From Bacteroidaceae bacterium (GTDB taxonomy: Bacteria > Bacteroidota > Bacteroidia > Bacteroidales > Bacteroidaceae): a stretch of 32,454 nt of DNA. The stretch's first letter is position 1. Every line of letters starts with the position of its first letter. Shown here piece by piece: positions 1 through 8,264 of this stretch. The translations under genes were made by a program, and so were the position numbers. The stretch lies in NCBI GenBank assembly GCA_017534535.1, contig JAFXVZ010000023.1, positions 1 to 32,454 of the forward strand, written 5' to 3'. Under the pieces are notes generated by a model. It was not told where the DNA came from and made no database searches. It was given only the letters and a program-made list of their open reading frames with translations.

Positions 1-128
1 CTACCAAAACAAATTTTATTATTATATATAATATATATTACATATACTAATAAAATTTATAATTCTCTTTTTTACTTACCGTTGATACCTCTCCCCAAAG
101 AAACTGTATTCTGTATAACTGTATCAAA
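1..128. other. AT-rich non-coding left end
   Basis: The first 70 bases are almost entirely A and T, and no plausible coding frame is visible. The stretch directly precedes the truncated peptidase remnant and probably contains the breakpoint that removed the 5' part of that gene. I see no recognisable inverted repeat or target duplication. Confidence 0.4.
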
Positions 129-311
129 GTGGATATCCGCTGTGCCGGCGTGGAGCAGGCACTGAGGTACATGGTTATCCTGCTGGATATGTCTGACCGG
201 AACAAACGCCTTTTCGATGAGTTGATTTTAGAGCGTCGCAAAAGTGTTTATTGGATTCACTTTGCCGTGCGACCTGAGAATAATAGAAGAAAAATACTTT
301 TTCTTCAATGA
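129..311 (+). pseudogene. M15-family peptidase remnant, C-terminal part only
   Basis: The 60-residue translation resembles the C-terminal half of Bacteroidetes/phage M15 (D-Ala-D-Ala carboxypeptidase-like) peptidases. It reads VDIRC at the start, then a helix with ALRYMVILLD, FDELI, and the end motif YWIHFAVRPENNRRKILF. In that family VDIR carries the metal-binding Asp and WIH the metal-binding His. The N-terminal half, with the SxHxxG metal-binding segment, is absent. The frame stays open upstream to about position 70, but that translation does not look like the family. The only starts are GTG at 129 or an internal ATG, so I read this as a 5'-truncated remnant and not a working gene. Such peptidases often sit in prophages or beside HU-like genes, so it may mark an old mobile element. 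The family call rests on motif memory. Confidence 0.5.
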
Positions 312-407
312 CTTTCTGGAGCAGCGAGGGCAGAAACGATGCTTGCATCGGCTATGCCGAGTCGCGACAGAACTGATGCGAAGCATAATAATGAATAAGG
401 TTAAGAA

Positions 408-599
408 TCAGAAATCTCTGTCATAGCTGCCCATGCCACCACCTCTAGGCAAGTAAAGATAGCATAATGCGATTACAGCAGTCCATGAAAAGAAAGCTGT
501 GAAAATCCAACCATTAATGGAAGCTACGATTGCAAGGACAAAGATTCCTATATTAATCAGTATCCATGTAATAACTAATATATCTTTTAAGGTTTGCAT
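408..599 (-). CDS. Small two-helix membrane protein, unknown function
   Basis: The 63-residue product has two hydrophobic segments, about residues 8-28 and 31-50, separated by a short Asn-Gly turn. It ends in a glycine-rich, charged tail (GGGMGSYDRDF). This is the layout of a small inner-membrane hairpin protein. I do not recognise a family. It lies 130 bases downstream of the MORN gene on the same strand, with a possible hairpin between them, so it is probably a separate unit. A weak -7-like sequence (AAAATTTG on the minus strand) lies about 40 bases upstream. The hydrophobic pattern and lack of a competing frame support it, but at this length chance cannot be excluded. Confidence 0.45.
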   Translation of the reverse strand: MQTLKDILVITWILINIGIFVLAIVASINGWIFTAFFSWTAVIALCYLYLPRGGGMGSYDRDF

Positions 600-694
600 G
601 GCGTTTGTTTTTCTGCAAAAAAATAGGATAGTTTCTTAATACACAAATTTTTGTTATAAAAAAATGACTTTTCATTCATTTTTGCTCTCCTTTT

Positions 695-728
695 AAGCCC
701 TCGCCGTCTGCGAAGATAGTGGGGGCTT
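695..728 (-). terminator. Possible terminator hairpin after the MORN gene
   Basis: AAGCCC (695-700) pairs with GGGCTT (723-728), and TCGC/GCGA can pair inside the loop. It lies directly after the MORN stop codon. The U-tract expected on the minus strand is weak, so this is tentative. Confidence 0.35.
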
Positions 729-1895
729 TTACTGCGCCAAACGATCGTTGCGGTAGGTCACCGTGCGGACATTGCCCGTGGAGTCGGTTTCTGTGAACTC
801 ACCCTCTTTCTTGCCTTGCTTGAAGTTGCCCTCGTAGCGGGTGCCACTCTTGTCGATGCGGATGCCGTGGCCATCTTCCATGCCATTGACAAAATGACCC
901 TTGTACTTGGTGCCATCGGTCTGCACCAGGGTACCTTCGCCATTGAACTCGTTGTTTGCCCACTCGCCTTCATAGCTGTCGCCCACGTTCCACTTATAGG
1001 TACCTTTGCCATGACGCATGTTCTCATGCCACTCGCCTTCATAAACGGCTCCGTTCTCCCAGGTGAAGGTGCCCTGCCCTTCCTGCATGCCGTTCTTGAA
1101 CTGGCCTACGTACTTATTGCCGTTGGCATAGAGGTAAACGCCTGTGCCTGTACGCTCTCCATTCTGATAGGCACCTTCGTAGCGGTCGCCTGTATGGAAG
1201 GTATAAATGCCTTGTCCGTGCTGCATATCTTCGTGCCACTCACCCACATACTTGTCGCCGTTGGTGAAATCGAAGGTGCCGACACCCTCACGCAGGTCGG
1301 ATTTCCAGTGGCCATCGTACTTGCTGCCATCGTTCCAGACAAACACTCCCTCACCCTCTTTCTTATCGTCATGCCAATCGCCCTCGTACTTAGCACCATT
1401 CTTCCAAGTGTATGAGCCCTTGCCCTCACGCTTGTCCTGCTGCCACTGACCCACATAGACATCGCCTGTGTAGTAATACATGGTGCCCTGTCCCTGCTGG
1501 TAATCCTGGTACCACATACCATCGTAGCGGTTGTTGTTGATGAAATAATAGATGCCGTGACCATGTTGCTGGTCCTGGAACCATTCGCCCTCGTACTTCT
1601 CGCCATCGGCGAAGATGTAGGTGCCGGTGCCCTGACGCTTACCCTTGACATACTCGCCCTCGTAGGTGTCGCCTGTGGGGAAGGTAGTCTTACCCTTGCC
1701 ATTGGGCTTCTTGCTTTTCAGTTCACCTGTATAGACGGCTCCGTCGGGGAAGGTATAAGTGCCTATCTTGATGGGTGAAGAAAATACATTCTTCACTTTG
1801 TCAATGATGTTTTTATCTTGATTCTCCTGCGCTGACAATGTGGTCGGCAAGAGACAAAAAATTGCCAATATGATAGTGTTCGTATGTTTCATCAT
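729..1895 (-). CDS. Exported MORN-repeat protein (14 repeats)
   Basis: The 388-residue protein starts with a signal peptide (MMKHTN, a hydrophobic stretch, then TTLSAQ with cleavage after Ala). After a short linker it is almost wholly built of 23-residue MORN repeats of the form YxGxWxxxxxxGxGxxxxxxGxx. I count 14 in a row from about residue 55, the last degenerate, followed by a short polar tail. MORN repeats form an elongated beta sheet and usually act as scaffolds or lipid- or protein-binding surfaces; no catalytic domain is present. The signal peptide places it in the periplasm or on the surface. Two ATGs are adjacent and either could be the start. The -7 box lies only four bases from the first ATG, so the message may be leaderless. 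The gene follows the M16 pseudogene by 50 bases but has its own promoter. Confidence 0.85.
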   Translation of the reverse strand: MMKHTNTIILAIFCLLPTTLSAQENQDKNIIDKVKNVFSSPIKIGTYTFPDGAVYTGELKSKKPNGKGKTTFPTGDTYEGEYVKGKRQGTGTYIFADGEKYEGEWFQDQQHGHGIYYFINNNRYDGMWYQDYQQGQGTMYYYTGDVYVGQWQQDKREGKGSYTWKNGAKYEGDWHDDKKEGEGVFVWNDGSKYDGHWKSDLREGVGTFDFTNGDKYVGEWHEDMQHGQGIYTFHTGDRYEGAYQNGERTGTGVYLYANGNKYVGQFKNGMQEGQGTFTWENGAVYEGEWHENMRHGKGTYKWNVGDSYEGEWANNEFNGEGTLVQTDGTKYKGHFVNGMEDGHGIRIDKSGTRYEGNFKQGKKEGEFTETDSTGNVRTVTYRNDRLAQ

Positions 1896-1899
1896 GCTG

Positions 1900-1907
1900 C
1901 AAAGGTA
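1900..1907 (-). promoter_or_regulatory. Bacteroidetes -7 box for the MORN gene
   Basis: The minus strand reads TACCTTTG, a perfect TAnnTTTG match. It ends four bases before the first ATG, so transcription should begin at or next to the start codon. The -33 TTTG is not clear. Confidence 0.55.
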
Positions 1908-1945
1908 AGAATATCTTGTTAATTGTGAAAGAAAGATGGTAAGAT

Positions 1946-3231
1946 TTATAACTTTTTTTGACCTGCTACAACTTCTGTTAAACTCTCTTTACATAAATAG
2001 GTGCAAGCCAGGCGTTGTAAATCGGCTGCTGTCGTGTTTGAGATGGTCTGCCAATAATCGTGAAAATAGGTGTCTGGAAGTCCTTGTGTATGTACATAAA
2101 TCCATGCATCGGAGAGTGTGAGACTTGAGTCGTAGGTGCGGCAGAGGTCGCCTTGCAGGTAACTGCGCACCTTAGTCAGCTCGTCCTCCCCTACCCGTTC
2201 TTGCTGAAGCAGGTCAATCTGATGATAAACCTCATCGAGCAAAGGCTGCACGAACTCGTGGGCACAATCGCTGAGTATCATTAGGGCATTGTCGGAAGGC
2301 GTGGGATTCAGCATGGAGAAGATGCCATAGGTATAGCCTTTCTCCTCGCGCACGCTGGTCATCAGTCGGCTACCGAAGTAGCCACCCAGCAAGGTGATGA
2401 GCATCCTGAGCGGCAAGCAGTCAGGATGAAGCACGCCGATGGTGGATTTGCCTATCACCACCGTGCTCTGCACGCTGTTCTCCACCTCTACGAAATGCTT
2501 GGCAGCGGGGTGTAATGACACCTCCAAGTTATGACGGGGTACGGCAGGCTGTATCTGACCAAAGGGGTGGCCGAAAGCTTGTTGTATGCGGTGATACAGT
2601 CGTCGGTGATATGTCCTGAGAGATAGATGGAGAGGTTGCCGGAATGATACTGGCGTTGATAGAAACTCACCAGCACTTCATGGTTGATGGCTTGGTAGTC
2701 AGCTTCTTCTGCCATCATGCCATAGAGATGGTCGGTGCCATAAACCACCTTGTTGAACTTTCGTCTTGCCTGCACCGAGGTCTTTCTGAGCGATACGCGA
2801 TGAATCTGCAGGTTGTTCTGCTTCACCACCTCCAATGCCTGTTCGTCGAAAACAGGTTCCTGAACCATCTGCGCCAGCAGGTCGATGGTCTGCGGCAGGT
2901 ATTTGTTGAGTGAGTAGAGCGAGACGAACGCGTGGTCGTATGCCACATTCTGGTCCATCCAAGCTCCATAGAAGTCGAGTTTCTCTGCTATCTCAGCCCT
3001 GTTGAGCGAACGTGTACCCTCGCGCAGCATGCGGTTGGCAAACAAGGCCTGCATAACTTGGTCCTGGTATTGCTTGCCTGCGTCAAACACCAGGTCGATG
3101 CGGGTTATCTCCACATCACCGGTATCGAGGATGTAAAGCTTCACGCCATTGGGAAGCACCTGGCAAACAGGATGCTGGATGGTATATTCTTCCATCTCAT
3201 GCAAGGGGGGCTGTTGACTTCTATCTAACAT
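1946..3231 (-). pseudogene. M16 (insulinase-like) peptidase homologue, frameshifted
   Basis: Two overlapping reading frames together make one M16-type protein of about 430 residues. The first (3231 down to about 2580) carries the N-terminal half-domain and the second (about 2580 to 1946) the C-terminal half-domain. After YNK near 2580 the first frame loses similarity, while the other frame continues with AFGHPFGQIQPAVPRHNLE into the second half. The break is consistent with a one-base loss. The zinc motif HxxEH is also absent: the matching segment reads ALFANRMLREGT. The second half keeps the R....Y signature in SVREEKGYTYG. Together these suggest the non-catalytic partner type of M16 protein even before the frameshift. 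The start lies 12 bases after the HPPK-KdsB stop, so it belongs to that operon. A sequencing error is possible. Confidence 0.75.
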
Positions 3232-3243
3232 CTCTGGATGATT

Positions 3244-4362
3244 TCAAAGTTGGTGTTGTTTCAAAAATTCCTCCGCACGCTGCAAATCCTGCGGTGTATC
3301 GATGCCGATAGTCTCTACATCCGTCAGTCCCACCTTGATGGTATAACCGTTCTCCAGCCAGCGCAGCTGTTCGAGTGACTCAGCCAGTTCGAGCGACGAC
3401 TGCGGCAAGGCGGTGATTTCACGCAACACCTCTGCCTGATAAGCATAGAGTCCGATGTGTCTATAGTAAATATGGTGCAGAAGCCAGGACTCTTTCTCCT
3501 GATTGCGCTGGTAAGGAATGATGGAACGACTGAAATAAAGGGCTTTCCTGTCCTTGCTGAGCACCATCTTCACCACATTGGGGTTTTCTATGGCATCAAT
3601 ACCCAGGTTTGCTGGCAGCGGCATCGCCAACGTGGCTATCTGCGTCTGCGGGTCGAGGAAACAAGCCCTGACCGCCTCGATTTGTGAGGGCTGGATGAAA
3701 GGCTCGTCACCTTGGATATTCACCACCACATCGAAGTTGGAACCTATTTTGGTGAAAGCCTCAAAGCAGCGGTCGGTGCCACTCTTATGGTTGACAGAGG
3801 TCATCACCACCTTACCACCGAAAGCCTTAACAGCCTGTTCGATACGCTCATCGTCAGTAGCTACGTATGCATCATCGAGCACCCCAGCCACCTGCTCATA
3901 TACACGCTGGATCACGGGTTTGCCACCCAGCATCGCCAGGGGCTTTGCCGGAAAGCGTGTGGAGGCATAGCGGGCAGGGATGATGCCAACAAAACGCATG
4001 TCGAGCTGACGAAGCAGGCGTTGTACATAGGGTTCCTCCCAATCGTGTTCCTTGAAACGCTGATCGCCAGCCTGCAGGATATCCACATCGAGTTTGATGA
4101 TTTCCTGATATTTTTCCTCTGGGGTACGGCCTGCCTGGCGTTCAATCTCCTTGGTGATGGCTCGCACCTCCTCGTAGGGCATTTCCGTTTCAAACTTGGC
4201 AGCACGGTTCAGGAACCAATCAGGACGCAGGGTGCCCATGGGCTCGGAGGTCTGTTCGCTGCTAAAGCGTATATTTGGGAAATGGCGGGTGAGTTCCTCA
4301 ACCGCCAATTTCATATTTCGTTGTGGCTCTGTATTACTCCCCACACAAAGAATGTATTTCAT
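3244..4362 (-). CDS. kdsB: Fused HPPK-like domain and 3-deoxy-manno-octulosonate cytidylyltransferase
   Basis: The 372-residue protein has two domains. Residues 1-120 resemble 6-hydroxymethyl-dihydropterin pyrophosphokinase (FolK): ILCVGSNTEPQRNM at the start, SEPMGTLRPDWFLN, and LDVDIL near residue 91. The usual catalytic RWGPR segment before LDxDIL is replaced by EKYQEI, so FolK activity is doubtful. Residues 122-372 are a full-length KdsB, which transfers CMP to Kdo for lipid A-core synthesis. It has MRFVGIIPARYASTRFPAKP, the VATDD motif, NIQGDEPFI and the C-terminal GIDTPQDL. KdsB is normally a separate protein of about 250 residues, and an ATG remains at the junction (3997-3999). I chose ATG 4362 because MKYILCVGSN is the family start; a TTG 21 bases upstream is less likely. 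It lies 43 bases after the PBP1A stop in the same operon. Confidence 0.88.
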   Translation of the reverse strand: MKYILCVGSNTEPQRNMKLAVEELTRHFPNIRFSSEQTSEPMGTLRPDWFLNRAAKFETEMPYEEVRAITKEIERQAGRTPEEKYQEIIKLDVDILQAGDQRFKEHDWEEPYVQRLLRQLDMRFVGIIPARYASTRFPAKPLAMLGGKPVIQRVYEQVAGVLDDAYVATDDERIEQAVKAFGGKVVMTSVNHKSGTDRCFEAFTKIGSNFDVVVNIQGDEPFIQPSQIEAVRACFLDPQTQIATLAMPLPANLGIDAIENPNVVKMVLSKDRKALYFSRSIIPYQRNQEKESWLLHHIYYRHIGLYAYQAEVLREITALPQSSLELAESLEQLRWLENGYTIKVGLTDVETIGIDTPQDLQRAEEFLKQHQL

Positions 4363-4378
4363 GGTAAATAGGTTAATG

Positions 4379-4408
4379 GTCAATCAGTCAATTGTCAATC
4401 GTCAATCA
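4379..4408. repeat. Heptamer quasi-tandem repeat, four copies
   Basis: GTCAATCA, GTCAATT, GTCAATC and GTCAATCA follow one another, with a degenerate GTTAATG just before. The array fills most of the PBP1A to HPPK-KdsB spacer and contains the PBP1A stop codon (4406-4408). Confidence 0.7.
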
Positions 4409-6727
4409 TTCAAAAATATCATCCAGTCCTTCAGCCACGGTGTTATCCGTCATATCGACACCATCATCGCTACAAGGGTCATAGTTGGCCGGGAAGGTAA
4501 AATGTTCGCTCTGGTCATATCCCAAGGTCTCATCCTCATATACCTGTTTCATATAGGAAGCCCAGATAGGCAGGGCCATCGAGGCACCTTGTCCGTAGGC
4601 CATTGTGTCGAAGTGAATGTCGCGGTTCTCACCACCTACCCAGCAGCCTGAAACCAGCGATGGGGTGAAGCCCATGAACCAACCATCAGAGTTGGAGTTG
4701 GTGGTACCCGTCTTGCCACCCATATCGGCAGAGATGCCCAACCTACGTACACGTCCACCCGTACCCTCATTGATAACGGCACGCAGCATCACCAACATCT
4801 TATAGGCACTTGACGCACTGATAACCTCCTGCATGTCAGGAGTAAAAGTTGCCAATACATTACCATCGCCATCTTCAATTCGAGAAACGAAGACAGGTGC
4901 CACACGGATACCTCTGTTGGCAAAGGCTGTATAGGCGCTTACCATCTCACCCACGGAGATTTCGCATGGTCCGAGGCAGAGTGATACCACTGGGTCGATT
5001 TCCTGGTTGCGTACGCCAAAACTCTGAATCAGGCGCTTCAGGCTATAAGGACTGAGTTTGCCCATCAAGTAGGCGGTAATCCAGTTGTCGGAATTTGCCA
5101 AGCCCCACTTGATGGTTACATTCTCGCCGATACGCTTGTTGCTGGCATTGCGTGGGGTCCAAGGACGGTTATTTTCGTCAAGCAAGGTGTAGGATACATG
5201 TCTTACCAAGTCGCAAGGAGAGAAACCGTTCTCCATCGCCAAAGTATAAACGTAAGGTTTCACGGTAGAACCCACCTGACGGCGACCCTTCATCGCCATA
5301 TCGTATTGGAAATAGTTGAAGTTAGGTCCACCCACGTATGCCTTCACATGACCTGTGCGGGGATCCATAGACATAAAGCCTGAACGCAGGAAATATTTGT
5401 AATAGCGCAGGGAGTCAAGGGGTGTCATCACCGTATCCTTCAATCCATCCCAGCTCCATACCGACATTTCCAGCGGCGTATTGAATGCTTTATCTATTTC
5501 GTCATCTGTTGCACCTGCATTTTTCATAGTGCGATAGCGGTCGCTCTGCTGCACTGCCCTATCCATGATGTCCTTCACTTGGGCAGCAGAGAGGTTGCGC
5601 GTGAACGGAGCAGTCTTCGACTTAGCCTTCTCTTTGAAGAACTGCTGCTGCAAATCCTTCAAATGAGTCTCCATCGCATTCTCTGCATACCGCTGCATAC
5701 GACTGTCGATGGTGGTATAAATCTTCAAACCATCAGTATAGATATTGTACTTCTCACCATCTCTCTTGGTGTTCTTCTCGCACCAGCCATAGAGCGGATT
5801 AGTCTCCCAATCCAAGGAATCCTCGTACCACTGCTGCATCTGCCAACCACGATAGTTGGCCTTTTCAGGTTTCTTGGCGGTCATCACACCACGCAGATAC
5901 TCACGGAAATAGGTAGCAATGCCTTCCTTATGGTCCACACGATTGTAATGAAGCGTCAGAGGCAATGCTTTCAGTGAGTCGGCTTCCTCATGAGTTAAGA
6001 AGCCAGCCTTCTCCATCTGTCCCAACACCACATTACGGCGACTGCGAGAGCGTTCGTTGAAACGGAGGGGGTTATAGAGTGACGGGTTCTTGCACATACC
6101 CACCAAGGTAGCTGCTTCCTCTTTTTTCAATGCTGATGGTTCACAATTGAAATAGGTGTGTGCTGCCGTCTTGATGCCCACTGCATTGTTCAGGAAGTCG
6201 AACTTATTGAGATACATAGTGATAATCTCTTGCTTGGTGTAGTAGCGCTCCAAATTTACGGCAATCACCCACTCGATGGGTTTCTGCATGGCGCGTTCCA
6301 TAAAGCTGCTCGCACTGGGTGAGTAAAGCTGCTTGGAGAGCTGTTGGGTCAGCGTACTACCACCACCGGCATTTCGCTGCATCAATACACCTCGTTTGAT
6401 GATAGCACGAACCAATCCGATGAAGTCGATTCCGGAGTGGTCGTAGAAGCGCACATCTTCTGTGGCGATAAGCGCATTGATCAAGTCTTTTGACACTTCG
6501 TTGTAACCCACATACACACGATTCTCTTTACTATAAGAATAGGTACCCAGCACCACACCATCGTCAGAAATGACCTCGGTGGCAAATTTGTAATTAGGGT
6601 TCTCCAAATCCTCGACAGGTGGCATGTAGCCAATCTTGCCTTTAGCGATGCCCGAGAATACGAACACCAGGGCTGCCAGTCCTAAAACCAGCAAAACCCA
6701 CAATCCTATGATAATTTTCTTCAGCAT
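4406..6727 (-). CDS. mrcA: Penicillin-binding protein 1A, bifunctional peptidoglycan synthase
   Basis: This 773-residue class A penicillin-binding protein polymerises lipid II into glycan strands and cross-links the stem peptides at the outer face of the inner membrane. A membrane anchor covers residues 4-27. The glycosyltransferase domain follows, with the catalytic Glu in ATEDVRFYDHSG (E90), GGSTLTQQLSKQLY (123-135) and a second key Glu in the KQEIITMYLN segment (E167). The transpeptidase domain has S487-TVK490, SDN (546-548) and KTGT (672-675). The C-terminus is short and acidic. Length and motif order are normal and all catalytic residues are present. It is the first gene of a minus-strand run leading to HPPK-KdsB and the M16 homologue, behind a -7 box at 6745-6752. 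The symbol follows the E. coli name for PBP1A; Bacteroidetes entries often have none. Confidence 0.95.
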   Translation of the reverse strand: MLKKIIIGLWVLLVLGLAALVFVFSGIAKGKIGYMPPVEDLENPNYKFATEVISDDGVVLGTYSYSKENRVYVGYNEVSKDLINALIATEDVRFYDHSGIDFIGLVRAIIKRGVLMQRNAGGGSTLTQQLSKQLYSPSASSFMERAMQKPIEWVIAVNLERYYTKQEIITMYLNKFDFLNNAVGIKTAAHTYFNCEPSALKKEEAATLVGMCKNPSLYNPLRFNERSRSRRNVVLGQMEKAGFLTHEEADSLKALPLTLHYNRVDHKEGIATYFREYLRGVMTAKKPEKANYRGWQMQQWYEDSLDWETNPLYGWCEKNTKRDGEKYNIYTDGLKIYTTIDSRMQRYAENAMETHLKDLQQQFFKEKAKSKTAPFTRNLSAAQVKDIMDRAVQQSDRYRTMKNAGATDDEIDKAFNTPLEMSVWSWDGLKDTVMTPLDSLRYYKYFLRSGFMSMDPRTGHVKAYVGGPNFNYFQYDMAMKGRRQVGSTVKPYVYTLAMENGFSPCDLVRHVSYTLLDENNRPWTPRNASNKRIGENVTIKWGLANSDNWITAYLMGKLSPYSLKRLIQSFGVRNQEIDPVVSLCLGPCEISVGEMVSAYTAFANRGIRVAPVFVSRIEDGDGNVLATFTPDMQEVISASSAYKMLVMLRAVINEGTGGRVRRLGISADMGGKTGTTNSNSDGWFMGFTPSLVSGCWVGGENRDIHFDTMAYGQGASMALPIWASYMKQVYEDETLGYDQSEHFTFPANYDPCSDDGVDMTDNTVAEGLDDIFE

Positions 6728-6744
6728 AATCTTAAAAATTTAGG

Positions 6745-6752
6745 CAAAGTTA
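6745..6752 (-). promoter_or_regulatory. Bacteroidetes -7 box for PBP1A
   Basis: The minus strand reads TAACTTTG, a perfect TAnnTTTG match 17 bases before the PBP1A start. It probably drives the whole leftward run as far as the M16 homologue. Confidence 0.6.
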
Positions 6753-6795
6753 CAGAAATAGTTGGAAAGATGCATCGTTTTTTAAATAATTTCGC

Positions 6796-6803
6796 TACCT
6801 TTG
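6796..6803 (+). promoter_or_regulatory. Bacteroidetes -7 box for the GH109 operon
   Basis: TACCTTTG matches TAnnTTTG and leaves a 33-base leader before the ATG at 6837. It sits back-to-back with the PBP1A promoter in the 109-base divergent spacer. Confidence 0.6.
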
Positions 6804-6836
6804 ATGATTATAAACCAAATTTAATACTAAACGACT

Positions 6837-8243
6837 ATGATTCGCCCTATTTTTACGACCTTGCTGGCAGGTTTTTTAATTGCTGGTTGTACCTCTTCGG
6901 CAGAACAGAAGAGTCAAGTTTTCGAACCCATCAGGACTGAGGTGCCTGCCCGTCCGGCTGGGCAGCAGGATGTTTTGCAACTCACAGCACCCAAGCTGGA
7001 AACGGTGCGTGTAGGCTTCGTAGGCTTGGGCATGAGAGGCCCAGGTGCTGTGGAGCGCTTCACCCATATACCTGGTACGCAGATTGTGGCTTTGTGCGAT
7101 GTGCTACCTGAGAATGTGGAGAAGTCGCAGGAGATTCTGCGGAAGGCTGGTCTGCCCGAGGCTGCTGGCTATAGCGGCGACACAGAAGTGTTTAAGCAGT
7201 TGTGCGAACGTGATGACATCGACCTGGTATATATTGCCACCGACTGGATTCATCATGTGCCAGTGGCATTGTATGCGATGGAGCACGGCAAACATGCTGC
7301 CATCGAGGTGCCTTCAGCTACCTCTCTCGAGGATATCTGGAAACTGATTGACACCTCTGAAAGAACCCGCAAGCATTGCATCCAGTTGGAGAACTGCTGC
7401 TACGACTTCTTCGAGCTGACGGCCCTGAATATGGCTCAGCAAGGTGTATTTGGCGAGGTGCTGCATGTGGAGGGCGCATATTTACATAACCTCGACCCTT
7501 ATTGGGAGGAATATTGGAACAACTGGCGTATGGATTTCAACCGCACACATCGTGGCGACATCTACCCCACCCACGGCTTCGGTCCTATTTGCCAAGTGCT
7601 GAACATTCATCGTGGAGATCAGTTGAAGACGCTGGTGGCGATGGATACCAAGGCGGTGAATGGTCCTGCACATATCAAGAAGACTACTGGTGAGACGGTT
7701 ACGGATTTCCGTAATGGCGATGTAACCACCACGATGATTGAGACCAAGAACGGAGCTACCATCCTATTGGAGCATGGTGTGATGACTCCTCGCCCTTATA
7801 GCCGCATGTATCAAGTGGTTGGTACCAAGGGCTATGCCGGCAAGTATCCCGTTCAGCAATTCTGTGTAATGCCTTCACAATTGGACCGCTCGCTGTTACC
7901 AGAGAAGTTTGATGAGAATTCAGAGGTAACTCTCACCAACGAGGCGAAGGACAAGGTGATGGAGGCTTATCGTAGTCCGATTCTGACGAAGGATTTGGAG
8001 GAAACAGCCAAGACAGTTGGCGGACATGGTGGCATGGACTTTATCATGGACTACCGACTGGTGTATTGTCTGCGCAATGGTTTACCTTTGGATATGGACG
8101 TCTATGACCTGGCTGAGTGGTGCTGCGTGGCCGAGCTTTCTGCCATCTCGATGGATAACGGTTGTGTGCCTGTTGAGATACCAGATTTCACCCGTGGCGG
8201 TCAGGACAAAATCAAGGGTTTCTCATACGCTTTCGCTAAATAA
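6837..8243 (+). CDS. GH109-type alpha-N-acetylgalactosaminidase lipoprotein (Gfo/Idh/MocA fold)
   Basis: The 468-residue protein begins with a lipoprotein signal peptide ending LIAGC (lipid Cys 18), so it is likely anchored in the periplasm or outer membrane. Residues 57-175 form an NAD-binding Rossmann domain with VGFVGLGMRGPG and the EVPSA element at 157-161, where ordinary dehydrogenases have EKP. The rest matches GH109 enzymes: LENCCYDFFEL, YPTHGFGP, NGDVTTTMI, PRPYSRMYQVVGT and GGHGGMDFIMDYR. GH109 enzymes use bound NAD to remove terminal alpha-GalNAc, for example from mucin or blood-group A glycans, by an oxidation-elimination route. A sugar kinase of the N-acetylhexosamine type follows 21 bases later, which supports a GalNAc substrate. 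A generic lipoprotein oxidoreductase is the alternative, but the extended motif match favours GH109. Confidence 0.87.
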   Translation: MIRPIFTTLLAGFLIAGCTSSAEQKSQVFEPIRTEVPARPAGQQDVLQLTAPKLETVRVGFVGLGMRGPGAVERFTHIPGTQIVALCDVLPENVEKSQEILRKAGLPEAAGYSGDTEVFKQLCERDDIDLVYIATDWIHHVPVALYAMEHGKHAAIEVPSATSLEDIWKLIDTSERTRKHCIQLENCCYDFFELTALNMAQQGVFGEVLHVEGAYLHNLDPYWEEYWNNWRMDFNRTHRGDIYPTHGFGPICQVLNIHRGDQLKTLVAMDTKAVNGPAHIKKTTGETVTDFRNGDVTTTMIETKNGATILLEHGVMTPRPYSRMYQVVGTKGYAGKYPVQQFCVMPSQLDRSLLPEKFDENSEVTLTNEAKDKVMEAYRSPILTKDLEETAKTVGGHGGMDFIMDYRLVYCLRNGLPLDMDVYDLAEWCCVAELSAISMDNGCVPVEIPDFTRGGQDKIKGFSYAFAK

Positions 8244-8264
8244 AACACTAAATACTTATTTATC

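Noticed and set aside
47-241. A 64-codon open frame on the minus strand
   Set aside because: It overlaps the M15 remnant on the other strand and lacks any recognisable features.
816-1415. A 199-codon open frame on the plus strand
   Set aside because: It is antisense to the MORN gene. The repetitive translation is produced by the opposite-strand repeats.
2570-2590. Programmed ribosomal frameshifting in the M16 gene
   Set aside because: There is no slippery heptamer, stimulatory hairpin or Shine-Dalgarno-like element at the break, and frameshift-coded M16 proteins are not known to me.
3712-4371. A 219-codon open frame on the plus strand
   Set aside because: It lies wholly antisense to the well-supported HPPK-KdsB gene and has no recognisable domain.
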